A stretch of 6,747 bases of DNA from Candidatus Hydrogenedentota bacterium (lineage in GTDB: Bacteria > Hydrogenedentota > Hydrogenedentia > Hydrogenedentales > CAITNO01), in the NCBI GenBank assembly GCA_022710255.1, contig JAKLHG010000220.1, forward strand, positions 1 to 6,747. The letters run 5' to 3'. Positions 1 through 6,747 of the stretch are shown piece after piece. A program made the position numbers and the translations under genes. The stretch's first letter is position 1. Each line of letters starts with the position of its first letter. Below the pieces are notes generated by a model that had not been told where the DNA came from, did no database searches, and worked only from the letters and a program-made list of their open reading frames with translations.

Positions 1-1
1 C

Positions 2-646
2 GCATGGATGCACTACGATAACATACCCACGGATTGGGGATTAGGATTTGTCAATGCGGGACGGCATTTCTTCGATGTTCTTTCTGGAGACGCCTCTCCC
101 CTGCTCTCCCTGGACGAAGGCGCCGAAGTACTTCGGTTCGGACTCGCCATCATGGAGTCTGCAAGAAGACGCAGGGAAGTCTATCTGGATGAAGTGGAGC
201 GTCCCGCGGCATTATTATCCAACATAAGCCGCAGGATGCGGGAGCGTTCAAAAAGCGTGGTCGCACCAAGAACAGCAAGATTCCCGTGGTTTTACAGGGA
301 TGTCTCGCGTTTTGCAGCTGAAGCGGAGCGACTTACCGAAAATCTTGCCAGCCAATTTGACGGAGCCTCCGTTCCTGAATGGAATGCCGTGATAGCACTG
401 GAACTACAGGACTCCAAGGGACACACCAGTCAAACCTACACCTTCCATTTTCAACGGGGCACTTTAAACATAGAAAAGGGGATTCTTGCCAAAGACGCTC
501 TATTAACCGTGCATTTGGAAGCGGGTTTATGGGCAGCCATCCTGATGAAAAAGAGACGGATAGAGTTGGCTGTTATCCAAGGAAAAATAAAATTTGAGGG
601 GCGCGGAGAAGAAGCCTTATATCTCAAGAAGGCTTTCCATTTTTGA
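2..646 (+). CDS. Gfo/Idh/MocA-family oxidoreductase C-terminus fused to an SCP2-like domain (5' partial)
   Basis: The frame is open from the left edge (codons GCA TGG precede the first ATG at 8), so the N-terminus, with the expected NAD(P)-binding Rossmann fold, lies outside the window. Counting from the ATG at 8, residues 1-62 look like the end of a Gfo/Idh/MocA oxidoreductase: DWGLGFVNAGRHFFDVLSG, then the closing helix EVLRFGLAIMESARRRREV. Family members usually end about there. This one continues through a basic linker (about 63-104) into residues 105-212, which have the pattern of an SCP2/sterol-carrier domain: a lead helix (AERLTENLASQF), beta strands (NAVIALELQD, TYTFHFQRGTLNIEKG), then LLTVHLEAGLWAAILMKK and a GKIKFEGRGEEALYLKKAF ending. 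SCP2 domains bind lipids or other hydrophobic ligands. The family's oxidoreductases act on sugars, inositols and similar polyols; the substrate here is unknown. No signal peptide can be judged because the start is missing. The domain boundary is inferred by eye. An alternative is an uncharacterised C-terminal domain that only resembles SCP2. Confidence 0.72.
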   Translation, partial: AWMHYDNIPTDWGLGFVNAGRHFFDVLSGDASPLLSLDEGAEVLRFGLAIMESARRRREVYLDEVERPAALLSNISRRMRERSKSVVAPRTARFPWFYRDVSRFAAEAERLTENLASQFDGASVPEWNAVIALELQDSKGHTSQTYTFHFQRGTLNIEKGILAKDALLTVHLEAGLWAAILMKKRRIELAVIQGKIKFEGRGEEALYLKKAFHF

Positions 647-690
647 TGGGCACCTCTCCATATCCCTTATTTGACAATACTGTTCGCAAC

Positions 691-694
691 AGGA
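691..694 (+). promoter_or_regulatory. Weak ribosome binding site for mnmG
   Basis: ACAGGA-like sequence with AGGA at 691-694, only three bases before the ATG at 698. The spacing is shorter than ideal, so it is weak support. No better purine-rich site precedes the in-frame TTG at 671, and the ATG also fits the family N-terminus. Confidence 0.35.
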
Positions 695-697
695 CTT

Positions 698-2575
698 ATG
701 AACACATATGATTTGATTATAATAGGGGCGGGCCACGCCGGCATTGAGGCCGCCTTGGCTTCCGCGCGCATGGGCCGCCTTACGCTGTTGGTCGGCATGA
801 ATTTGGATGATATCGGGCGCATGTCATGCAATCCCTCCATCGGCGGCGTTGCAAAAGGCCAGCTCACCCGTGAAATAGACGCTTTGGGCGGCGAGATGGC
901 CCGATGTATAGACCAGACCGGCATACAGTTCAAGATGTTAAACCGCAGCAAGGGCCCGGCGGTACATTCTCCGCGTGCCCAGGCAGACCGGGTCTTATAC
1001 CAACACTACATGAAGGCTGTTTGTGAATCCACGCCAAATCTGTACCTGAAACAGGCGGAAGTAACGGAAATTTTGGTATCAGAGGGAAAGGTCGAGGGCA
1101 TCCGCACCTCTTTTGGCGAGGAGGTGTTTTCCCGGATCGTGATTGTCTGCACCGGCACCTTCCTGCGCGGCAGGCTCCATTATGGCATGACCACGGTGCC
1201 CGGGGGCCGCGGGGGCTCAACCGCGGCGGACGGCCTCAGCGCCTGTTACCGCCAGCTAGGTTTTACGGTGGGCAGGCTCAAGACAGGCACCTGCGCACGC
1301 ATACACCAGCGCAGCATTCATTTTGAGCGGTTGGAGGAACAGCCTGGCGACTCGGAGCCCCGGCCCTTTTCCTTCTCGACACCCCTTGAAGGATTTAATC
1401 GAAACCTGGTCTCCTGCTGGCTCACGCGCACCACGGAAACGACCCGTGATATCATCTTAGCCAATATGGACCGCAGCCCACTCTACTCCGGCCGCATTGA
1501 GGGTGTCGGGACCCGATACTGTCCGAGCATAGAGGACAAGATCGTCAAGTTTCCCGACAAGCTTCGGCACCATCTTTTCCTCGAACCCGAAGGGCTCACT
1601 ACGGCGGAATACTATGTTAACGGCCTTTCTACCAGCCTTCCCGAGGATGTCCAGCTGGCGATGCTGCACAGTTGTCCAGGTCTTGAAGAGGCGGAAATTA
1701 TCCGGCCGGGCTATGCCGTTGAATATGATTACATTCCTCCGACCCAGCTGAAATTGACGCTGGAAACCAAACAGGTGGGAGGACTGTTTCACGCCGGACA
1801 GATTAATGGCACCTCGGGATATGAAGAAGCTGCGGCACAGGGTTTGTATGCGGCATTGAACGCGCTACGCCAGATTGAGAGCCTTCCCCCGCTCATCATC
1901 GGACGTGATGAAGCTTACTTGGGCGTACTCGTCGATGATATTGTGACCAAAGGGGTTCTGGAGCCCTACCGTCTTTTTACCTCCCGGGCGGAATACCGGC
2001 TTCACTTGCGACATGACAACGCCGATGTGCGGCTTGTCAGATATGGCATTCGGAATGAGTCTCTTCTTTGCCGTGTAAAAGAACGTGAAAGCAGGGTGGC
2101 TTCGGAGATTTCCCGGTTGCGGGAATGCGTACTGACTCCGGGGCAAGCACTGAATGGATTTCTTGCAGAACACGGCGAGGCGCCGGCGACAGTTCCCTGT
2201 TCGGCAGAACAACTGTTGCGCCGCCCGGATATTAGCCTGCACGATATCTGGAAATTGACCCCACCAGACGCCCCCCTGGATTTCGAAGCCTGTGAACAAG
2301 TTGAAATACGTGTCAAATATGGCGGATATCTTGAGCGGGAAGCAAAAACCATAAAACGTTTTGAAAAATCGGAGCGACTGCGAATTCCGGACACTTTCGA
2401 TTACGAAGCTATTCCCGGATTGCCCCGGGAAAGCCGTCAGAGACTCAAAGAGGCAAAACCCCTGACATTCGGTCAGGCAGCACGCGTTCCTGGAGTGCGC
2501 TCCTCAGACATTGCCGTGCTGCACATTTTTTTAGCTAAAATGCAAAGATACAATCCACTGCAAGAAAATGAATAG
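698..2575 (+). CDS. mnmG: tRNA uridine-5-carboxymethylaminomethyl modification enzyme MnmG (GidA)
   Basis: FAD-dependent cytoplasmic enzyme that works with the GTPase MnmE to put a carboxymethylaminomethyl (or aminomethyl) group on C5 of wobble uridine 34 in certain tRNAs, using methylene-tetrahydrofolate. From the ATG at 698 the protein is 625 residues, normal for the family. An FAD dinucleotide-binding motif (IIIGAGHAG) occupies about residues 7-15. The two conserved cysteines are present: C44 in MSCNPSIGG and C275 in RYCPSIEDK, matching C47 and C277 of the E. coli protein. The signature AGQINGTSGYEEAAAQG is at 366-382 and FTSRAEYRLHLRHDNAD at about 427-443; the C-terminal helical domain (about 540-625, QVEIRVKYGGYLERE onward) is the MnmE/tRNA-binding part. 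An in-frame TTG at 671 would add nine residues but has no ribosome site, and MNTYDLIII aligns better with relatives. Two departures stand out: the usual GTPPR is GTCAR (197-201), and the arginine of the E. coli-type PAVR is histidine (H90). It begins 51 bases after the upstream gene; mnmE and rsmG are not adjacent. Confidence 0.97.
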   Translation: MNTYDLIIIGAGHAGIEAALASARMGRLTLLVGMNLDDIGRMSCNPSIGGVAKGQLTREIDALGGEMARCIDQTGIQFKMLNRSKGPAVHSPRAQADRVLYQHYMKAVCESTPNLYLKQAEVTEILVSEGKVEGIRTSFGEEVFSRIVIVCTGTFLRGRLHYGMTTVPGGRGGSTAADGLSACYRQLGFTVGRLKTGTCARIHQRSIHFERLEEQPGDSEPRPFSFSTPLEGFNRNLVSCWLTRTTETTRDIILANMDRSPLYSGRIEGVGTRYCPSIEDKIVKFPDKLRHHLFLEPEGLTTAEYYVNGLSTSLPEDVQLAMLHSCPGLEEAEIIRPGYAVEYDYIPPTQLKLTLETKQVGGLFHAGQINGTSGYEEAAAQGLYAALNALRQIESLPPLIIGRDEAYLGVLVDDIVTKGVLEPYRLFTSRAEYRLHLRHDNADVRLVRYGIRNESLLCRVKERESRVASEISRLRECVLTPGQALNGFLAEHGEAPATVPCSAEQLLRRPDISLHDIWKLTPPDAPLDFEACEQVEIRVKYGGYLEREAKTIKRFEKSERLRIPDTFDYEAIPGLPRESRQRLKEAKPLTFGQAARVPGVRSSDIAVLHIFLAKMQRYNPLQENE

Positions 2576-2602
2576 ATAACCGCCGTTTTTTGTTTGTAAA
2601 AT
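2573..2602 (+). promoter_or_regulatory. Possible weak sigma70-type promoter before the phosphohydrolase gene
   Basis: A -10-like TAAAAT (2597-2602, five of six consensus bases) lies 18 bases after TAGATA (2573-2578, four of six -35 bases), which overlaps the mnmG stop codon. Transcription would start near 2609, giving a leader of about 50 bases before the GTG at 2661. AT-rich gaps produce such matches by chance, so this is only a candidate; read-through from mnmG is equally possible. Confidence 0.2.
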
Positions 2603-2614
2603 AAAAGCTTTTAT
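2601..2614. repeat. 14-bp perfect palindrome in the mnmG-phosphohydrolase gap
   Basis: ATAAAAGCTTTTAT reads the same on both strands, with no spacer. It sits between the candidate -10 hexamer and the ribosome binding site of the next gene, a position where an operator could act. With no loop it is not a transcription terminator. AT-rich palindromes of this size can occur by chance, and no second copy was noticed in the window. Confidence 0.5.
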
Positions 2615-2646
2615 GCATTCGACGAATATTTTGGCAACTACTGGAC

Positions 2647-2655
2647 AAAGGAGAG
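2647..2655 (+). promoter_or_regulatory. Strong ribosome binding site that selects the GTG start at 2661
   Basis: AAAGGAGAG contains the full AGGAG core (2649-2653), seven bases before the in-frame GTG at 2661, which is ideal spacing. The upstream ATG at 2613 has only AT-rich sequence before it (AAAATAAAAGCTTTT) and no Shine-Dalgarno match. This is the main reason for choosing GTG. Confidence 0.75.
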
Positions 2656-2660
2656 CATTC

Positions 2661-4667
2661 GTGCATTCGCCTGAGCAAGCAAACAGCAACGTATCCCGCA
2701 GGTCTTTTTTAAAACAGGCTGCATTGGGCGCCGCTGCCGTATCCGGCGGCCTCTTTCATATAGGACGCGCCCGGGCACAGTCCAAAGGTAGAATGATAAT
2801 GCTTGGTTATGATGGCATGGAACCTTCCGTGGTCGAGGCCATGCTTGAGCGGGGTGAACTGCCCACCTTGAAAAAACTGCAGGAACAAGGAACCTATTGT
2901 CATTTAACCTCCACAATCCCACCTCAGTCGCCGGTGGCCTGGAACAGTTATGCCACATGTAAAAATCCCGGCGGACACAATATTTATGATTTCATCCGAC
3001 GCAATCCCAAAGGCCCCAAGGGGCCGATGCCGCTGGTAGGCACGGGCAAAATTGATCCCCCTGTCCTTGATGAAGCGGGCGGCCTCAAGACTCCCGCCAA
3101 AGGGACGAATTATCGAATGGGAAACCCCTTTTGGTCCGTGGCCGATGCGCAGGGCAAACGAGGCAAGATATTGAATATTCCTTTCGCATTTCCTCCGGAC
3201 CCGCTTAAAAACGGCATGATGATAAGTGCCCTGGGAGTGCCCGACCTTCGCGGAACGACCAGCACCTATTTCTCCCTTTCAGACGGTTTTACCCCGGAAC
3301 AGTTACAGGAAGACCTGGGCGGCGGACAACGCATTGCACTGTCTTTCAGCGGTGAAGATGAGACCGGTTTTACCGTCCCGGGCCCGAGAGACAACCGCTA
3401 CCGTTTTAGCGATCCGAATGCATACACGCGAAGTTCCCTGCGTATGAAGATAAACCGCAAGGACAAGCAAGGCGTTGTGGTTGCCGATGGCAAGCAAGTC
3501 GATATAGAGGCGGGCACTTGGTCGGACTGGCTGGAATTGCGATTTGAGATGTCTCCAAAGGAGGAGATACTCGGCATTACCCGCTTTTATCCGCTGGAAA
3601 TCGGCGAAAAGGTTCGCATCTATATGGCGTGCGTACAATATCATCCGGACGCTCCATATACCGCCTTCACCGAGCCGGAATCTTACAGCGCGGAATTAAA
3701 GGGGAGATTCGGCCTGTATAAGACCATCGGCTGGGCCTATGATACCCATGCCCTGCGTCAGTATGACCTTGATGAAGAGGGTTTTCTAAAAGATATAGAC
3801 TATACCATGTCCTGGCGCGACCGGCTCACACTGGATGAGTTGCAGCGGGGAGACTTTGATTTTTTGCTCAGCGGCTGGACCGCAACCGACCGTGCCGGTC
3901 ACATGTTCTGGCGGTTTCGGGACGAAGGGCATCCCCTTTATGACGCGAGTGCTCCGGAACATTGGCGCAACGCCCTGGAGTATACCTACAAGCGGGCAGA
4001 CATGCAGACAGGAGCCGTGTTGGCACGACTACGCGAAGAAGATACCTTAATCGTCTTTTCAGACCATGGCTTCGGATCCTGGCGCACCGAATTCAACCTG
4101 AACGTATGGCTTCAGGAAAATGGCTACCTTGCGGTGAATAATCCAAAACAGGCGGAAACGGGGTTTTTACAGGGTATTCAATGGAGTGCAACCCGGGCAT
4201 ACGCGGTTGGACTGAGTTCCTTGTACCTGAACCTGGCAGGCCGAGAAACCGGCGGTGTTGTAAAGCCGGAGGAGGCCGATGCGTTAATTGCCGAATTGCA
4301 GGCCAAACTCGGAGAGGTCATCGACCCTAAAACCGGCTCCAAGGTATTCTCCACGCTGTATTCGGGCCAGGTCTACTCGGGAGAAGCCAAAGCGGACGCC
4401 CCCGATATTTCCCTGGGATATTCACCCTACTACCAAAATTCCCGGGGAACATCACGCGGAGGGGTCGCAGGACCGCTTTTCGAACCGGTAAAGGACAAAT
4501 GGAGCGGTGAGCATGCGGCCAGTGATTTCAAGAATCTGCCGGGTGTCATGTTTGCCAACCGACGACTGGAAAAACAGGAACCCCATATAAAAGATCTGGG
4601 GGTTACCATGTTGGCATCACTGGGACTGGATATCCCGGCAGACTACGAGGGCGAAAACATCCTCTGA
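2661..4667 (+). CDS. Tat-exported alkaline-phosphatase-superfamily phosphohydrolase/phosphodiesterase
   Basis: Metal-dependent hydrolase of the type I phosphodiesterase/AP superfamily (COG3379-like style); the substrate is unknown. Numbering is from the GTG at 2661 (668 residues); an ATG at 2613 would add 16 residues but lacks a ribosome site. A twin-arginine signal, SRRSFLKQ, is at 12-19, followed by an alanine/glycine-rich stretch and a likely cleavage after ARA (39/40), so it should be exported folded, with metal bound. Predicted active-site residues: metal-binding D51 in LGYDGM; nucleophile S90 in PPQSPVAW (by alignment with the NPP threonine), followed by NPGGHNIYDF; D410 and H414 in TDRAGHMFWRF; D468 and H469 in FSDHGFGSW; and H618 in SGEHAASD. 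All expected ligands are present, so it is probably active. Between the nucleophile and TDRAGH lies a long, partly beta-rich insert (about 200-360). C100 occurs in ATCKNPG where relatives usually have glycine. No transmembrane segment or lipobox follows the signal, so a soluble periplasmic or extracellular protein is likely. The mannosidase starts 83 bases downstream, possibly in the same transcript. Confidence 0.88.
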   Translation: MHSPEQANSNVSRRSFLKQAALGAAAVSGGLFHIGRARAQSKGRMIMLGYDGMEPSVVEAMLERGELPTLKKLQEQGTYCHLTSTIPPQSPVAWNSYATCKNPGGHNIYDFIRRNPKGPKGPMPLVGTGKIDPPVLDEAGGLKTPAKGTNYRMGNPFWSVADAQGKRGKILNIPFAFPPDPLKNGMMISALGVPDLRGTTSTYFSLSDGFTPEQLQEDLGGGQRIALSFSGEDETGFTVPGPRDNRYRFSDPNAYTRSSLRMKINRKDKQGVVVADGKQVDIEAGTWSDWLELRFEMSPKEEILGITRFYPLEIGEKVRIYMACVQYHPDAPYTAFTEPESYSAELKGRFGLYKTIGWAYDTHALRQYDLDEEGFLKDIDYTMSWRDRLTLDELQRGDFDFLLSGWTATDRAGHMFWRFRDEGHPLYDASAPEHWRNALEYTYKRADMQTGAVLARLREEDTLIVFSDHGFGSWRTEFNLNVWLQENGYLAVNNPKQAETGFLQGIQWSATRAYAVGLSSLYLNLAGRETGGVVKPEEADALIAELQAKLGEVIDPKTGSKVFSTLYSGQVYSGEAKADAPDISLGYSPYYQNSRGTSRGGVAGPLFEPVKDKWSGEHAASDFKNLPGVMFANRRLEKQEPHIKDLGVTMLASLGLDIPADYEGENIL

Positions 4668-4735
4668 AAGCCGCAACCTGCCCCCACGCTGCACGTTCTA
4701 TGCGCCATCCTACGACACCAGCCTGTAACAAACCC

Positions 4736-4741
4736 AAAGGA
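4736..4741 (+). promoter_or_regulatory. Ribosome binding site for the alpha-mannosidase gene
   Basis: AAAGGA ends nine bases before the ATG at 4751, within the usual range. A second purine block, GGAGA (4745-4749), lies too close to the ATG to be the main site. No terminator hairpin or clear promoter was seen in the preceding gap (4668-4735), which suggests co-transcription with the phosphohydrolase gene. Confidence 0.65.
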
Positions 4742-4750
4742 ATTGGAGAT

Positions 4751-6747
4751 ATGAAAGCATTTTACTGCGTGGGCACCCACTGGGACCGGGAATGGTATGA
4801 ACCCTTTCAGGAGTTCCGCATCTGGCTGGTGGAGCTTATCGATGAATTAATGGATTTGATGGAACGGGATCCACGCTATCTCTGCTTTCACCTGGACGGA
4901 CAAACTATTGTCATTGAAGATTATCTTGAAATTCGCCCCGAAAGGCGTGAACGGCTGCTGCGCCTTTTGAAAGAACGCCGACTGCTGGTGGGCCCCTGGT
5001 ATAATCTGCCCGATGAATGGCTGGTTTCGGGAGAAAGCATGATACGCAACCTGCTGCGCGGATATCGCATTTGCCGGGATTTGGGTGTCAAACCTTTGGA
5101 CTTTGCTTACACACCCGATCAGTTCGGCCATATCGCAGCCTTACCCATGATTATGAGTGGCTTTGGCCTGCAGACCGGCATTGTCTGGCGCGGCACCCAG
5201 GATGAAACCTGTCCCGCGCACTTTGTCTGGGCAGGACCGGATGGCAGCCGTTTGGTATACTACAAATTGATGGACAAAGGCAGTTACGGTCCCTTCGATT
5301 TACTAGCCCGCACCCCCATTAAAAAAGCGGGAAATACTGACGAAAGTTTCAAGGAATATTTCGAGCCTTATCTTGCAGAAGAACAGGCGCGAGGTGCTGC
5401 TCCTGTTGTACTGATGCTTGACGCGATTGACCATCAGCGGCCGGATCGGGAAATGCCGGGGTTTCTGGAAGAATTACGGCACCGTTATCCCGCAATAGAG
5501 TTTGTCTGGGGAAGCCTGGAACAATTCGCGGCTGAACTGCAAAAATACCGTGACGACTATCCGGAACGTAAAGGTGAATTGCGCGAACCTGCGCGGGACC
5601 ATAAGCGGGTCGGCCAGTATCTCATCGTGCACACCATTTCTTCCAGGATAGACCTGAAAAAACGGAACGACCAGTGCACAGCCCTCCTTGAAAAATGGTG
5701 CGAGCCTTATACGCTTTTCGCGCGTATGCACGGCAGCGCGCCGGTCCTTAATTATCTGGAAAAGGCTTGGGAATACCTGTTAAAAAATCATCCCCACGAT
5801 TCCATCTGCGGATGCAGTATTGACCAGGTACACCGGGATATGCATTACCGCTTTGACCAGGCGGAGATGATAGGAACAGGACTGTTGCGTCGAAGTTTGG
5901 CTTCCATCGGGTCGGCCTCGTCGGACCATGAAGCCTGGCGATATCTCGCAGTTCACAATCCCCTGCCTTTTGCGCGCACCGGCGTTTTTGATATGGCCCT
6001 TTATTTTCCATCGGATTACGGTGCCACGACAGGCCACACCTTTCACGACGGCCTCGCTACCGGAGAGGAATACAACAAGTTCCACCTTGTGGACGCCCTC
6101 GGCCATCGGGTTCCCTATCAGCACCGGTATATTGAACGGGGCATTGAGTGCCGCATTCTCACCTCCTCCGGGCGAGAAGCGATTGTTCCTGGCGATTGTT
6201 ACCACGTGGCTGTTGAAATGGAGTTGCCGCCGTGCGGCCTAACCGGGCTTTCGATTGAAGGTACTGACGATGCGACACGCACATTCGGAAGCCTGCTGTG
6301 CGGCCCCATGTCCGCTTCTAACGGCTTGATTACAGTCTCCGTCGATAACAGTGGAGCCGTCTCCCTCGCACAAAAAGAAGGGCCCTCGTTTGAAGGGTTG
6401 TTCCTGTACGAAGACTCCGGTGATTGCGGCGACGGTTGGACCCGCGGGATTCCGGTCAATGATACAGTGTTCCGCTCCTATGGCTCCTCCGTTATAACCG
6501 GAATCGAAGAAAACGGTCCCCTGCGCACAACGTTCCGTATCGAACGTCAATTCTCGCTTCCAAGAGCGTTAGACCCGAAAACGAAAACACGCTCCATGGA
6601 CAGGGTTACCGTAACGGTAACCGACTTGGTATCCCTTGAAAAGCACTGCGGTGCTGTGCTGGTAAAAACCATTATAGAAAATACAGCGGAAGACCACCGC
6701 TTGCGTGTAATCTTTCCTACCCGTCGCGATGCGGAACATTCCTTTGC
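4751..6747 (+). CDS. Glycoside hydrolase family 38 alpha-mannosidase (3' partial)
   Basis: Retaining, zinc-dependent alpha-mannosidase of the bacterial GH38 group, with overall resemblance to E. coli MngB (mannosylglycerate hydrolase), though the substrate here is unknown. The frame starts at 4751 and is open to the right edge (665 full codons); MngB is nearly 880 residues, so roughly the last 200 are missing. Catalytic domain (about 1-265): zinc ligands H10 and D12 in GTHWDREW; nucleophile and zinc ligand D123 in YTPDQFGH; probable acid/base D227 in DAIDHQ, where relatives often have NGxDH. Middle helical domain (about 283-380): HTISSRIDLKKRND and NHPHDSICGCSIDQVHRDM, with the fourth zinc ligand probably H349. 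From about residue 397 a beta-sandwich region begins (VHNPLPFARTGV), including LYEDSGDCGDG and ENTAEDHRLRVIFPT, which match the MngB C-terminal half. There is no signal peptide, so it is probably cytoplasmic and acts on imported or internal mannosides. The active-site residues appear intact. Confidence 0.92.
   Translation, partial: MKAFYCVGTHWDREWYEPFQEFRIWLVELIDELMDLMERDPRYLCFHLDGQTIVIEDYLEIRPERRERLLRLLKERRLLVGPWYNLPDEWLVSGESMIRNLLRGYRICRDLGVKPLDFAYTPDQFGHIAALPMIMSGFGLQTGIVWRGTQDETCPAHFVWAGPDGSRLVYYKLMDKGSYGPFDLLARTPIKKAGNTDESFKEYFEPYLAEEQARGAAPVVLMLDAIDHQRPDREMPGFLEELRHRYPAIEFVWGSLEQFAAELQKYRDDYPERKGELREPARDHKRVGQYLIVHTISSRIDLKKRNDQCTALLEKWCEPYTLFARMHGSAPVLNYLEKAWEYLLKNHPHDSICGCSIDQVHRDMHYRFDQAEMIGTGLLRRSLASIGSASSDHEAWRYLAVHNPLPFARTGVFDMALYFPSDYGATTGHTFHDGLATGEEYNKFHLVDALGHRVPYQHRYIERGIECRILTSSGREAIVPGDCYHVAVEMELPPCGLTGLSIEGTDDATRTFGSLLCGPMSASNGLITVSVDNSGAVSLAQKEGPSFEGLFLYEDSGDCGDGWTRGIPVNDTVFRSYGSSVITGIEENGPLRTTFRIERQFSLPRALDPKTKTRSMDRVTVTVTDLVSLEKHCGAVLVKTIIENTAEDHRLRVIFPTRRDAEHSF

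Noticed and set aside
611..644. AAGCCTT (612-618) and AAGGCTT (629-635) can pair with a 10-base loop, followed by T5 at 640-644: a possible terminator for the first gene
   Set aside because: The stem is short and AT-rich, the T-run starts four bases after the stem, and the whole structure lies in coding sequence. Too weak to call.
671..697. TTG at 671 as the mnmG start
   Set aside because: No ribosome site precedes it, and the extra nine residues are not needed for alignment with MnmG relatives.
671..699. TTGACA at 671-676 looks like a perfect -35 element before mnmG
   Set aside because: At the right distance there is only ACTTAT (694-699), a poor -10, and transcription would begin inside the coding region.
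2580..2596. T-rich stretch after mnmG as an intrinsic terminator
   Set aside because: No GC-rich stem precedes the T-run.
3012..3025. GGCCCC-AA-GGGGCC inverted repeat
   Set aside because: A two-base loop cannot form a stable hairpin, there is no T-run, and it is explained by the coded GPKGP residues of the phosphohydrolase.
5474..6550. Several reverse-strand open frames across the mannosidase gene
   Set aside because: They overlap a clear GH38 frame with catalytic motifs, and their translations show no recognisable domain.

Overview
The window holds four genes, all on the + strand, and both end genes run off the edges. In order they are: the 3' part of a Gfo/Idh/MocA-type oxidoreductase that continues in frame into an SCP2-like lipid-binding domain; a complete mnmG (tRNA wobble-uridine modification); a complete Tat-exported alkaline-phosphatase-superfamily phosphohydrolase/phosphodiesterase; and the first ~665 codons of a GH38 alpha-mannosidase. 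No RNA genes, insertion sequences, CRISPR arrays or attachment sites were seen. The gaps between genes are all under 100 bases.

Organism: bacterial, with moderate GC and weak to good Shine-Dalgarno sites. Combining Gfo/Idh/MocA oxidoreductases, Tat-exported AP-superfamily hydrolases and GH38 mannosidases is typical of glycan-degrading environmental bacteria such as the PVC group (Planctomycetes, Lentisphaerae, Kiritimatiellota) or Hydrogenedentota-like lineages. The MnmG sequence (LNRSKGPAV-SPRAQADR) resembles the Bacteroidetes/PVC style more than the E. coli style. This placement is inference from gene style only.

Layout: 1-646 oxidoreductase-SCP2 fusion (5' end missing); 647-697 short gap; 698-2575 mnmG; 2576-2660 gap with an AT-rich 14-bp palindrome, a possible weak promoter and a strong ribosome binding site; 2661-4667 exported phosphohydrolase; 4668-4750 gap ending in a ribosome binding site; 4751 to the edge, alpha-mannosidase (3' end missing).

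How they fit together: mnmG is a housekeeping gene with no evident link to its neighbours. The oxidoreductase fusion, the exported phosphohydrolase and the mannosidase could all act on sugar- or lipid-linked substrates, for example removal of a phospho group outside the cytoplasm and mannoside trimming inside it. Nothing in the sequence proves a shared pathway. The most unusual item is the Gfo/Idh/MocA-SCP2 fusion. The rest is fairly ordinary, apart from a few departures from conserved motifs.
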